From assembly GCA_002869165.1 (NCBI GenBank), contig PKTK01000015.1, positions 1 through 16,002 on the forward strand: DNA of 16,002 bases, given 5' to 3'. The stretch comes from Candidatus Parcubacteria bacterium (GTDB taxonomy: Bacteria; Patescibacteria; ABY1; BM507; UBA12075). Numbering within the stretch: position 1 is the first letter of the stretch; the number at the start of each line of letters is the position of its first letter. Both the position numbers and the translations under genes were made by a program. The notes under the pieces were generated by a model that was not told where the DNA came from, made no database searches, and saw only the letters and a program-made list of their open reading frames with translations. This document shows, piece after piece, positions 6,223-13,390 of this stretch.

Positions 6223-7533
6223 ATGGCATTTGGAAAATTTGAACATATTAATCTTGAGGAAGAAAAGAAAAAAGAAGAGAAAACACAAAAGAAAAGAGAT
6301 GAAAAAATGTCTAGACGAGGTTTCATAAAAGGACTTATTGTTGGTAGTGCTACTACAGCTGCTTTTACTGTTGAGAACAAAGCTGAAAAACTTGGCAAAG
6401 CACTTGGTTTCATGAACAAGACTTTTAGTAGAATCTCAGAAAAAATGGAAAAACCAGAAGAGCCTGAAGAGCCTGAAGAAGTTATTGAAATCGAAGAAAA
6501 AACAAGCACAGCTGAAAAACCAGAGGAAAAAATGGAAATAAAAAATATTGCTGACCATTTTTTAAAAGCCTATCTTGAACTAGAAGACGATCCAAACTTT
6601 TTTCCCAAGGAAGTTTTCACAGATGACTTGCTTATAGCTCAACAACTTCAAGAATCAAACTTTGACAGGCACGCTACATCGCACGCCGGTGCAGTTGGTG
6701 TAATGCAAAATATGCCTATTTCAATCAAAGATGATTGTTTGTTCCTGGAAAAATTGCACAACAACAGTATTATCAACTACCAAGGACCAATATATATTGG
6801 CAATCTTGAGAATGAACTAAAAGGCTTGCAAACAGGAAAATATCCAGACCTTCAAGGTGATAAAAGAAAAGATAGGATTGAATATCTAAAAAAATTAATA
6901 CCAGAAAAAAAGAAAAAATTTGACAAAAGAATCCTAAGCACACCACAAATAGAAACAACAAAGCTACTTCTTCAACATAACCCAGACTATTCAAAAGCGC
7001 TTGGAAAAATTTATCACATGAGACTGTGGCACAAAGATTATGGTTACAGCATCGGGCAAAGTGATGTAAAAAAAGGCAATCTTCAGTCAGCTCATATCAA
7101 ACTACTTGGTTCATACAATGCTGGACCCAAAGCATCTAAAATCCCTTTTGATAAATGGAAAAATTATTCATGGGGAAAGGAACCAACTATATATGTTCAG
7201 AAAATCCTAAACTACATGAATAGACTCAAAAACATTCGCTCTGCCATGCCAGACTACGAATTAGATTCAAAAGATAATGCGATCGCTATGAGAACAGCTA
7301 GAGAAATGAACAAAGTTTTTTTAAGCAAAGATTCGAAACACACAAAAAAAGAGCTTCTTGATAAAACTATGAACCATATATTATCAGAATTACAAAAAGC
7401 GCAAAATATTACTGGCAGAAAATTAACTGAAGATGAGGTGATAGAGGTCTTTAAACAATTTGAAAAAGTTGAATGGATTACTGATGATAGGCTTTATGAC
7501 AAAAATGAATCACCACGGGTAGCAACAAATTAA
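6223..7533 (+). CDS. Possibly Tat-exported lytic transglycosylase (SLT-like), 436 residues
   Basis: Lytic transglycosylases cut peptidoglycan between MurNAc and GlcNAc outside the membrane. The core motifs are visible: QQLQESNFD with catalytic Glu144, AGAVGVMQ (155-162), and SYNAGP (297-302) followed by EPTIYVQKIL. About 135 residues separate MQ from YNAGP, far more than in typical SLT domains, so a charged helical insert (about 170-290) splits the fold. The N-terminus carries SRRGFIK (30-36), matching the twin-arginine consensus S-R-R-x-F-L-K, then a short hydrophobic stretch, but no clear cleavage site, so it may stay anchored. Glu/Pro repeats (PEEPEEPEE, 78-86) form a linker. I kept the ATG 1 bp after the mscS stop; the ATG at residue 29, directly before the twin Arg, is an alternative. 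A bidirectional terminator follows. Confidence 0.82.
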   Translation: MAFGKFEHINLEEEKKKEEKTQKKRDEKMSRRGFIKGLIVGSATTAAFTVENKAEKLGKALGFMNKTFSRISEKMEKPEEPEEPEEVIEIEEKTSTAEKPEEKMEIKNIADHFLKAYLELEDDPNFFPKEVFTDDLLIAQQLQESNFDRHATSHAGAVGVMQNMPISIKDDCLFLEKLHNNSIINYQGPIYIGNLENELKGLQTGKYPDLQGDKRKDRIEYLKKLIPEKKKKFDKRILSTPQIETTKLLLQHNPDYSKALGKIYHMRLWHKDYGYSIGQSDVKKGNLQSAHIKLLGSYNAGPKASKIPFDKWKNYSWGKEPTIYVQKILNYMNRLKNIRSAMPDYELDSKDNAIAMRTAREMNKVFLSKDSKHTKKELLDKTMNHILSELQKAQNITGRKLTEDEVIEVFKQFEKVEWITDDRLYDKNESPRVATN

Positions 7534-7555
7534 AATACAGTTTACAATATAAAAC

Positions 7556-7587
7556 AAAAACTACAGAGCAATCTCTGTAGTTTTTTT
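7556..7587. terminator. Bidirectional terminator between convergent genes
   Basis: AAAAACTACAGAG (7556-7568) and CTCTGTAGTTTTT (7573-7585) form a 13-bp perfect stem with a 4-base loop. Flanking T or A runs give U-tracts in both directions, so it can end both the transglycosylase transcript and the minus-strand isomerase transcript. Confidence 0.9.
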
Positions 7588-7626
7588 ATCTTAAATCTTA
7601 CTTCTATATTACTAATTCTTACTTAA

Positions 7627-8730
7627 CTAATGATCTACATATTTTGAGATATTCCTTGGATTGTTTACATCTATTTCTTTTAAAATAGCCAAATGAAATG
7701 CTAGTAGCTGAAGTAAAACTAAAAACTGAAATGACTCAGTTATCTCATTGGTTTTTTTGAATTTTACAAAAGCTTTGGATTTGTTTTTCACTACTGCCTT
7801 ATTATAATCTGACAAAACAAACAATGGAGCCTTTGCTTTTTGTAACTCTCCAAAAAGTTTTAAATAATCTTTGTAAAAATCTATATCAGAACTTAGAACA
7901 AACACAGGAAAATCCTTATCAAGCATAGCTTCATGACCATGTCTAAATTCTTCAGAGGCTACCCCTTCTGCATGAAAATATGCTGTTTCTTTTATTTTGT
8001 GGGCTCCCTCCAGAGCAATTGGAAAATTAAACTTTCGTCCCAATACCATCAAAGCATCTTTTTTGTAAATTGCCTTAGCAATTTTTTTAATCTCATTTTC
8101 TAGTCATAACACTTCTTTTAAATATTCAGGTGTTTTTCTCAGTTCATCAATCCATTTTCTTCGCAATACTAATTTTTCATTTTTCATTTGAAGAATATAC
8201 AGAGATAACAAAAACAAAATCATCAGCTGACTAGAAAAACTCTTAGTAGCCGCAACCCCCTTTTCCTCTCCTGCGTTTGTATTAAAACGTAAGTCAGCTA
8301 GTCTATCCAATGCACTACCCTGGGTATTGCTTACAGAGATCAAAACCGCTCCTTTATCTTTGGCAATTTTAGCTGCACTGATAGCGTCTTTACTTTTTCC
8401 TGACTGACTCAAGACTACAACCGCTGTATGAGGCTCCAAAATTGCTCTTCTAGAAACAAACTCATCAGCAAATTCAAATTCAGCATTGATCATAGCAATC
8501 TCCTCAAAATAATAATTCCCCATCATAGCGGCATGAGCTGAACTTCCTAATCCCAAAAAAACATATCTTTTAATCTTTTTCAGCTTACCTATCATTGATT
8601 TTTCTGAAAATCTTATTTGTCTCTTCTCATAATCAACATGTTCTTCAAACAAAGAAGAAAGGACTTCTATTTGCTGAAAAATCTCATGATGCATATAATA
8701 TTCAATTTGTTTTGGCTTTTTTCTCCTCAT
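7627..8730 (-). pseudogene. Stand-alone GlmS-type sugar isomerase interrupted by one in-frame UGA
   Basis: Read through one TGA (8106-8104) the frame encodes 367 residues equal to the isomerase half of GlmS, with two SIS domains and no glutaminase domain. SIS1 has LGLGSSAHA, SQSG (108-111) and GVAATKSF (158-165). The half after the stop has FPIALEGAHKIKE, HAEG and RHGHEAMLD, and ends in NPRNISKYV, whose Lys matches the sugar-binding Lys near the GlmS C-terminus. Such proteins interconvert fructose-6-P and glucosamine-6-P with free ammonia, or deaminate. The TGA (codon 209, followed by CTA) falls in the linker between the SIS domains and the frame is intact on both sides. I placed the start at the ATG at 8730, because the longer frame (from 8805) runs through the upstream terminator. 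It could be a fresh nonsense mutation, a sequencing error, a read-through site, or a split gene; the second half has no ribosome binding site. Confidence 0.75.
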
Positions 8731-8736
8731 ATATAT

Positions 8737-8742
8737 ATTATA
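8737..8742 (-). promoter_or_regulatory. -10 box of the isomerase gene, probable leaderless start
   Basis: TATAAT on the minus strand is followed by ATATAT and then the ATG at 8730. With the usual 6-7 base distance, transcription would begin at or next to the start codon, giving a leaderless message. The -35 position falls in the T-run of the preceding terminator (about 8760-8765) and has only a weak match. Confidence 0.45.
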
Positions 8743-8757
8743 CAATATTAGGCCCAC

Positions 8758-8791
8758 AAAAAAAAGCAGTAGTTGTATAAACCTACTGCTT
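8758..8791 (-). terminator. Terminator of the secreted-protein gene at 8810-9556
   Basis: On the minus strand AAGCAGTAG (8791... read as 8791-8783 complement) pairs with CTACTGCTT (8772-8764 complement) around a 10-base loop and is followed by eight T. It resembles the terminator at 9650-9676 (same GCAGT/ACTGC core), in keeping with duplication of the whole unit. Confidence 0.88.
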
Positions 8792-8809
8792 GTGAATTTT
8801 TTCAAATTA

Positions 8810-9556
8810 TCAGCGTGAAATGAAGCCTTGATTAGACATTCTTATCTGAATCATTTTAAATAGATAATGAAAATGTTTTTCGACTTGAGATCTATTAAAA
8901 TAGACTCTTTTACTATTACCAAACAAGAGACACTGGCTAATGATTTTTTCATCGTCAGCTATTTCGATACTCGCGGCTAAGGTTATTCTTTCTTTGTTAT
9001 AAAACATGCTATTTGAAATAATTCTCGCCTTTTCCTCTTTAGTCTCTGACCTTTTATGATTTATATTCGAGTAATACATAGCATCTGCTTGCAACCTCGA
9101 AACATAATCTCTCAAAAAATAATATATGTCTTCATCGTTGTTCAAATTAAAATTTGCTCTAGCAGCCCTAGTCTTCATTGCCCCCTTGAGCTCCCTCAAG
9201 GCAAATGACCTAAAGCTGTCTCCTTTTTTTTGAGCTATATACATCTCCTTGTCAATTAAATCAATAGTTGACAATACACTCCAACCAGCATCCATGCTAG
9301 CTTTTTTAAATGCTCTCACTGCAAGATGTGGCCATCTTTGAACATCATCATCTACCACACTCAATCGGATTCTCAAAAAGAAATCACCGACCTTGTCTTC
9401 TCCTACTCTCCTTACAAAAACTTTTTTTGTCAGAATAAGATCTTCGGCTCTTTGAGTATCCAAACTTTCCTCAGGAAGAAAGAATACTTGTTCGGCAATC
9501 GCCAGACCACCCAAAAAAAACTGAAACAATAAACACAAAAATATTATCCTTGTCAT
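8810..9556 (-). CDS. Secreted protein of unknown function, paralogue A (248 residues)
   Basis: I do not recognise the family. Residues 1-21 form a typical Sec signal peptide (basic start, hydrophobic core, AIA before Glu22), so the mature protein of about 227 residues is exported. It is charged and largely helical, with no Cys pair or obvious enzyme motif in the mature part. It is a diverged paralogue of the gene at 9710-10444: residues 91-152 align without gaps to its residues 84-145 (GW at the start, A-x-KK, then YFLRDYV against NFLKEYI), at roughly one identity in five, and the C-terminal KHFHYLF matches KYFQNLF. The ribosome binding site (AGAGGAGAT, 5 bases before ATG) is strong and it has its own promoter and terminator. 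It ends in TGA directly followed by in-frame TAA. Confidence 0.85.
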   Translation of the reverse strand: MTRIIFLCLLFQFFLGGLAIAEQVFFLPEESLDTQRAEDLILTKKVFVRRVGEDKVGDFFLRIRLSVVDDDVQRWPHLAVRAFKKASMDAGWSVLSTIDLIDKEMYIAQKKGDSFRSFALRELKGAMKTRAARANFNLNNDEDIYYFLRDYVSRLQADAMYYSNINHKRSETKEEKARIISNSMFYNKERITLAASIEIADDEKIISQCLLFGNSKRVYFNRSQVEKHFHYLFKMIQIRMSNQGFISR

Positions 9557-9614
9557 TTTTTATCTCCTCTGTGTAATTTTTATTTGTAAAAATACAATAT
9601 TTTTTGATTTTATA

Positions 9615-9642
9615 ATATTACATATTTTTACTTAAATGTCAA
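9615..9642 (-). promoter_or_regulatory. Promoter of secreted paralogue A
   Basis: On the minus strand TTGACA (9642-9637), a 16-base spacer and TAATAT (9620-9615) precede the gene; a TG just before the -10 box may strengthen it. The start of transcription is expected near 9608, about 50 bases before the ATG. Confidence 0.65.
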
Positions 9643-9649
9643 TGAAAAT

Positions 9650-9676
9650 AAAAAAGCAGTAATAAATCACTGCTTT
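9650..9676 (-). terminator. Terminator of secreted paralogue B
   Basis: On the minus strand AAAGCAGT pairs with ACTGCTTT (arms 9669-9676 and 9653-9660, 8-base loop), followed by a T-run. It lies 34 bases past the TAG stop, next to the promoter of paralogue A, so the two genes appear to be separate transcription units. Confidence 0.87.
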
Positions 9677-9709
9677 ATATTATACATTTAAATAATAAAT
9701 CAGAATCCT

Positions 9710-10444
9710 CTATAAATCTCTATTTACCTCTTTCTTTCCATTATTAACTATCTCTTGATTAATTTCATGAAATAAGTTCTGAAAATACTTGCTAGCATCT
9801 TTTAATTTAAACAATTCCGATTTTGTCTTATTGAAAGTCTTCTTTAATTCAAGTTGGCTATTATTTTTCATAATAACATAAACTGCTGGCGATAACATTC
9901 TATATGAGATAATATTTTTTGCTATTAACAAGGTTTCTTCTCTCTTTTTCATTGAAATTATTATGTCACCGTCCATAAAAGCTGTAAGTGATTTGATTGA
10001 AATTTTTGCTATATATTCTTTCAAAAAATTTTCCACCTGAAAATTACTTTTTAGATCAACTTTTTTCTCTAAAGCTGCTAATTTCAAGCTATTGTATACA
10101 GACTTCAAAACATCTTGTTCACGATAAAGCTTTTTTTTCTTGGCATATTCAATATTTGATTCAAGTAACGATAAACTATTTATTTCATACCAACCCATTA
10201 TTAATGCAGAGTTTATAATAGTTTTTTTCATTTGATTATATTCAGTAATGTCATTACCAATATTCAAAAGCTCTGCTTCTATTGATATTCTTTCCTCTAA
10301 ATTGTTATTTAGAAAAATTTTTTCAAAAACTATTTCTTCCCTCTGTCCCAATTCTGATATTTTGCTATCAATAGAATTGTTTTCAGCAAAAGATATACTT
10401 ACACTAAACATTATCAAAAGAACAAAGAACATTATGTTTTTCAT
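9710..10444 (-). CDS. Secreted protein of unknown function, paralogue B (244 residues)
   Basis: I do not recognise the family. The first 20 residues are a clear Sec signal peptide (MKNIMFF, hydrophobic core, SFA before Glu21). The mature part is helical and rich in Lys, Glu, Asn and Ile, without Cys, and so looks soluble outside the membrane, possibly with coiled-coil character. Similarity to paralogue A covers the centre (GW at 84-85, AKKKK at 101-105, NFLKEYI at 139-145, a KREE segment near 167-170) and the C-terminus (KYFQNLF at 219-225, then NNG). The gene has a good ribosome binding site (AGGAGAG, 4 bases before ATG), its own terminator and a likely promoter. Its codons are more AT-rich than those of paralogue A, so the two have drifted apart for some time. 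Confidence 0.83.
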   Translation of the reverse strand: MKNIMFFVLLIMFSVSISFAENNSIDSKISELGQREEIVFEKIFLNNNLEERISIEAELLNIGNDITEYNQMKKTIINSALIMGWYEINSLSLLESNIEYAKKKKLYREQDVLKSVYNSLKLAALEKKVDLKSNFQVENFLKEYIAKISIKSLTAFMDGDIIISMKKREETLLIAKNIISYRMLSPAVYVIMKNNSQLELKKTFNKTKSELFKLKDASKYFQNLFHEINQEIVNNGKKEVNRDL

Positions 10445-10483
10445 TTTTCTCTCCTATTTTTAAAGTGCATTTTTTGTATGACA

Positions 10484-10512
10484 AGATTAACAAGTTACGT
10501 TTTTTTTGTCAA
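10484..10512 (-). promoter_or_regulatory. Possible promoter of secreted paralogue B
   Basis: A perfect TTGACA (10512-10507) is followed after 17 bases by TAATCT (10489-10484) with TG one base upstream, an extended -10 arrangement. The -10 match is poor (3 of 6), so this is a moderate call. Confidence 0.45.
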
Positions 10513-10522
10513 ATACTACAAT

Positions 10523-10557
10523 AAAAAACCGTTCTAAACTAAATATTTAGAACGGTT
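10523..10557 (-). terminator. Terminator of glmS
   Basis: On the minus strand AACCGTTCTAAA (10557-10546) pairs with TTTAGAACGGTT (10538-10527), a 12-bp perfect stem with 7-base loop, running into TTTTTT. It begins a few bases past the glmS TAG. Confidence 0.92.
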
Positions 10558-10562
10558 ATTTT

Positions 10563-12428
10563 CTAACTTACAGTAACAGTTTTGGCCAGATTTCTTGGCT
10601 TATCTGGATTTATGCCTTTGGCAATTGATGTGTAGTAGGCCAAAAGTTGAAGTGGAACTACGCTAAGAATAGGGCTAAGAAAATCTAGGGTCTCTGGAAA
10701 AATTATTAGATCATCAACTTGTTTTTTTAGTTCCTTTTCTTTTGATTTGTTAGTCAGAGCAATTACTTTTCCTTCTCGGCCCTTTATTTCATAAACATTA
10801 ACCAATGACTTGTTAAAAACAGAGTCATCAGGGATGATAACAAAACTTGGAAAATTCTGATCAATCAGAGCTAGTGGTCCATGCTTCATCTCGCCAAGTG
10901 GATAAGCTTCAGAGTGCTTGTAACTTATTTCCTTAAACTTAAGACTTCCTTCCATGGCAGTGATTAAGTTAAAATACCTACCAAGAAAATAAAAATTATC
11001 ATATTCAAGGTATTTTCTGGCTATAGCTGAAATTTTTCTTGTGCTTTTTAAAGATTCTTCAATCTTGGTAGGCAATTTTTCAAGTTCAAACAAGATCTTT
11101 TGACCAGTATCAATAGTCATATTTCTTTGTCTGGCTAAAAATACTGCTAAAAGAACTATACATGCAAGCTGAGAAGTAAATGCCTTGGTTGAAGCCACTC
11201 CTCGCTCAGTACCTGCCCTTATACCAATCCCAGCATCTGTTTCTCGCCAAATCCGAGAATCCGGCACATTCAAAATACCCAGATATACATTCCCTTTTAT
11301 CTTAATTTCGTTCATTACTTCTATTGTGTCAGCTGTTTCTCCTGACTGACTTATCAAAATAAAAGCATCTCTTGGATCAAACACTGGGTGAGAATAACAA
11401 AACTCATTGGCAATATGAACCTCTGCCTGAATACCAAATCTATTAAGAAGGAGCTTGGCATAAAGACCTGCGTTATAAGCAGTCCCACAAGCAACAAAAT
11501 GAAATCTATTTATTCTCCTTATTTCTCTGGAAAAATTCATACCCGACACATTCTTTACTGCAGACAATGATTCAAGTCCACCAAGTTTTGCTGTGCCTGC
11601 TTCATGGATTAATCGTCCGCGAAAAGCATTGGCAAAAGTTTCTGCTTGTTCCATTATTTCTTTGAGCATAAAATGCTTGTAATTGTTTTTGCTGTTTTTT
11701 TTCTTTCGCTTTTTACTTTCATTGTCATTTCTGGAACTTTCCACCTTCCACCCAGAAGCATCTACGACTGCAATGTTGCCTGATTCAAGCGGTGCCTTGC
11801 TGGTAATATTAAACTTTTCAAGTGGAGCAGGATCAGAAACAAGCAAAGAAAAGTCTTTTCCTTTGGCCAAAATAATTGGCCCGCCCTTATTGGCAGAGAT
11901 AAAATATTCAGGCTCATCTGCTTTGAAAACTACTATTACATTTGCGCCGTCAATAAAATTGATAGTCCTTTTAACAGCTTCAGAAAAACTTGAGCCTTGC
12001 TTGTAATACTTGGCTATCAAGTTTACGATTGCCTCAGTATCAGTTTCAGAATATCTCTTCCAGATACCTATTTCCTTCTCAACATCTTTTAAATTTTCAA
12101 CATTTCCATTATGGACCAAGTAAAAAAGCCTATCATTATCATAATGAGGATGGGTATTAATTTTGTTAATCCCTCCAAAAGTTCGCCACCTATTATGACC
12201 AAGTGCCATTTTGCATGGCTTATGAAAATCTGGAATCGTATCTGCCAAATCACTGGCTGTGAAATCCGGTTTTTCTTCAATAGAAATTTTATAGGTTTCC
12301 ACCTTTCCTTCACAAACTCTACTAAGACCAGCTGAATCATAACCTCTGTGCTCCAAATCATGAAGAGCTTCAATTACTGACTTAGTAGCTGCGCCATTTA
12401 CTCCAATGTAACCACATATTCCGCACAT
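10563..12428 (-). CDS. glmS: Glutamine-fructose-6-phosphate aminotransferase (GlmS)
   Basis: GlmS makes glucosamine-6-phosphate from fructose-6-phosphate and glutamine, the first committed step to UDP-GlcNAc and peptidoglycan. The start MCGICGYIG exposes Cys2 as the glutaminase nucleophile. Glutamine-site motifs are HNRWRTFG (79-85; the usual THG reads TFG), VHNG (105-108) and SETDTEAI. A Lys-rich linker (about 236-249, KKRKKKNSKNN) joins the domains and is longer and more basic than usual. The isomerase half has CGTAYNAG (314-321), SQSGETAD (360-367) and GVASTKAF (410-417). Catalytic Glu500 (KFKEISY), His516 (KHGPLALID) and Lys616 (PRNLAKTV) are present. At 621 residues it is full length. 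The ribosome binding site AAAGGAGG is strong. It lies 30 bases after trmB in one operon, with no glmS ribozyme seen upstream. Confidence 0.97.
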   Translation of the reverse strand: MCGICGYIGVNGAATKSVIEALHDLEHRGYDSAGLSRVCEGKVETYKISIEEKPDFTASDLADTIPDFHKPCKMALGHNRWRTFGGINKINTHPHYDNDRLFYLVHNGNVENLKDVEKEIGIWKRYSETDTEAIVNLIAKYYKQGSSFSEAVKRTINFIDGANVIVVFKADEPEYFISANKGGPIILAKGKDFSLLVSDPAPLEKFNITSKAPLESGNIAVVDASGWKVESSRNDNESKKRKKKNSKNNYKHFMLKEIMEQAETFANAFRGRLIHEAGTAKLGGLESLSAVKNVSGMNFSREIRRINRFHFVACGTAYNAGLYAKLLLNRFGIQAEVHIANEFCYSHPVFDPRDAFILISQSGETADTIEVMNEIKIKGNVYLGILNVPDSRIWRETDAGIGIRAGTERGVASTKAFTSQLACIVLLAVFLARQRNMTIDTGQKILFELEKLPTKIEESLKSTRKISAIARKYLEYDNFYFLGRYFNLITAMEGSLKFKEISYKHSEAYPLGEMKHGPLALIDQNFPSFVIIPDDSVFNKSLVNVYEIKGREGKVIALTNKSKEKELKKQVDDLIIFPETLDFLSPILSVVPLQLLAYYTSIAKGINPDKPRNLAKTVTVS

Positions 12429-12458
12429 TTTTTCCTCCTTTATTTTGTAAAGATCTTT

Positions 12459-13196
12459 TTATTTTAACAAATCCCAAAGTCTTAAGAATATAATTCTTTG
12501 AGTTTCATATATCATTTTATTTTCTATTATTACCCCAACTGGCTTGCCTTTAGAGTCACGAGAAATAAAAGCACACCTTCCGCTATAGATAATTACAAAA
12601 GTAGCAGACTCATCTTCAGTACCTAGCCATCTCCTCTCGTCAAGACCATGGATCTTTCCGCCTTTGGCAAGTGAAATAGCTTTGACCTTTATTTTTTTTC
12701 TAATTCTTGATTTGGTAAAATTCTGCATGGCTTTATTAATATCATCGCTAGAATTAGTGGCTGAGTATATAAAATATTCTTTTTCTTTTTTTGACACCAC
12801 CTCCAAAACATCCTCCAGAATTTCTTTTATACCTTTTCGACCCTCATGCAATTTACTAGTAGGATGTTCATCTCCTTTTTCCTGTAAAGCTTTAAGTTCA
12901 GGAATAAGGTTTTTAATATTTTTTTGATTCTTTTCAAGTTCCTTTTGTTTTTCTTTTAATAAATCAAGTAATTTTTCAGGATCTTCAGCTACAAATTTCT
13001 GCTTGGTTTCTTCGTGATAATAAGAAACTAGGCCTTCATCTTGTAATTTTTTCAAAATATCATAAACTGTTCCCCGATTTATTTTGCTAGTAGTTGCTAA
13101 ATCCCTAACAGATGAAGCGCCGTATTCAAGAAGTGACAAATATATTTTTATTTCTTTATCGTTTAAACCAAGTTTTTTTAAAATTGTTTTATACAT
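12459..13196 (-). CDS. TrmB-family transcriptional regulator
   Basis: TrmB-type regulators bind DNA with an N-terminal winged helix and sense sugars or sugar phosphates with the C-terminal part. Residues from MYKTILKKLGLNDKEIKIYLSLLE onward form the HTH (ASSVRDLA, then NRGTVYDILKKLQDEGLV as recognition helix and wing). A Lys/Glu-rich coiled coil (about 75-110) follows for dimerisation, then a C-terminal domain of about 120 residues ending in a helical LRLWDLLK. The open frame extends 13 codons further upstream to 13235, but that stretch is a run of palindromic operator repeats, so I place the start at the ATG at 13196 (245 residues). No ribosome binding site is visible. It is transcribed with glmS, 30 bases downstream, and probably controls both itself and glmS in response to sugar supply; that role is inferred from context. 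Confidence 0.88.
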   Translation of the reverse strand: MYKTILKKLGLNDKEIKIYLSLLEYGASSVRDLATTSKINRGTVYDILKKLQDEGLVSYYHEETKQKFVAEDPEKLLDLLKEKQKELEKNQKNIKNLIPELKALQEKGDEHPTSKLHEGRKGIKEILEDVLEVVSKKEKEYFIYSATNSSDDINKAMQNFTKSRIRKKIKVKAISLAKGGKIHGLDERRWLGTEDESATFVIIYSGRCAFISRDSKGKPVGVIIENKMIYETQRIIFLRLWDLLK

Positions 13197-13201
13197 ATGA
13201 C

Positions 13202-13235
13202 GTATAGACATATGTATAGACATATGTCTATACAT
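13202..13235 (-). promoter_or_regulatory. Palindromic operator at the trmB start
   Basis: Positions 13212-13235 are a perfect 24-bp palindrome with core TATAGACATATGTCTATA (13215-13232). The half GTATAGACATAT occurs twice in tandem (13202 and 13214), so there are two overlapping boxes, followed by a related ATACATATG at 13191-13199. This density directly before a DNA-binding regulator points to autoregulation. The usual ORF caller start would translate this operator as the protein's N-terminus. Confidence 0.75.
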
Positions 13236-13261
13236 TTAATTTTCTATTTAATATTTTTATT

Positions 13262-13298
13262 GAAAAAAGAAGGGGGAGCATATTCAATCAAGCTCCCC
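13262..13298 (-). terminator. Intrinsic terminator in the trmB-glmS leader
   Basis: On the minus strand GGGGAGC (13298-13292) pairs with GCTCCCC (13279-13273), 12-base loop, followed by CTTCTTTTTT. It lies between the strong promoter at 13404-13431 and trmB, so it can stop transcription before the operon. Confidence 0.82.
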
Positions 13299-13306
13299 AT
13301 ATGTAA

Positions 13307-13390
13307 TTAAGACAAATTTTTTTGTATTGTGGGAAGAAAGATTAAACAGCTCCCCTCACTAGTTTGTCTTATTGTTTTTAAAAAGAACAT
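13307..13390 (-). CDS. Possible 27-codon leader peptide upstream of trmB
   Basis: The first ATG of the predicted transcript lies about 7 nt from its 5' end and opens a 27-codon frame ending in TAA at 13309-13307, in the right arm of the closing stem and 8 bases before the terminator stem. No ribosome binding site is seen, so translation would be of the leaderless kind. The codons (start Met-Phe-Phe-Leu-Lys) show no run for one amino acid. It may be chance; its main support is the same layout in the valS leader. Confidence 0.25.
   Translation of the reverse strand: MFFLKTIRQTSEGSCLIFLPTIQKNLS

Noticed and set aside
8731..8805. N-terminal membrane anchor on the isomerase
   Set aside because: The hydrophobic residues come from translating a terminator hairpin and its T-run; the conserved protein begins at or after 8730.
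7627..8812. Use of genetic code 25 (UGA as glycine)
   Set aside because: valS, glmS, ugd and all other long genes contain no in-frame UGA, whereas code-25 genomes use it often.
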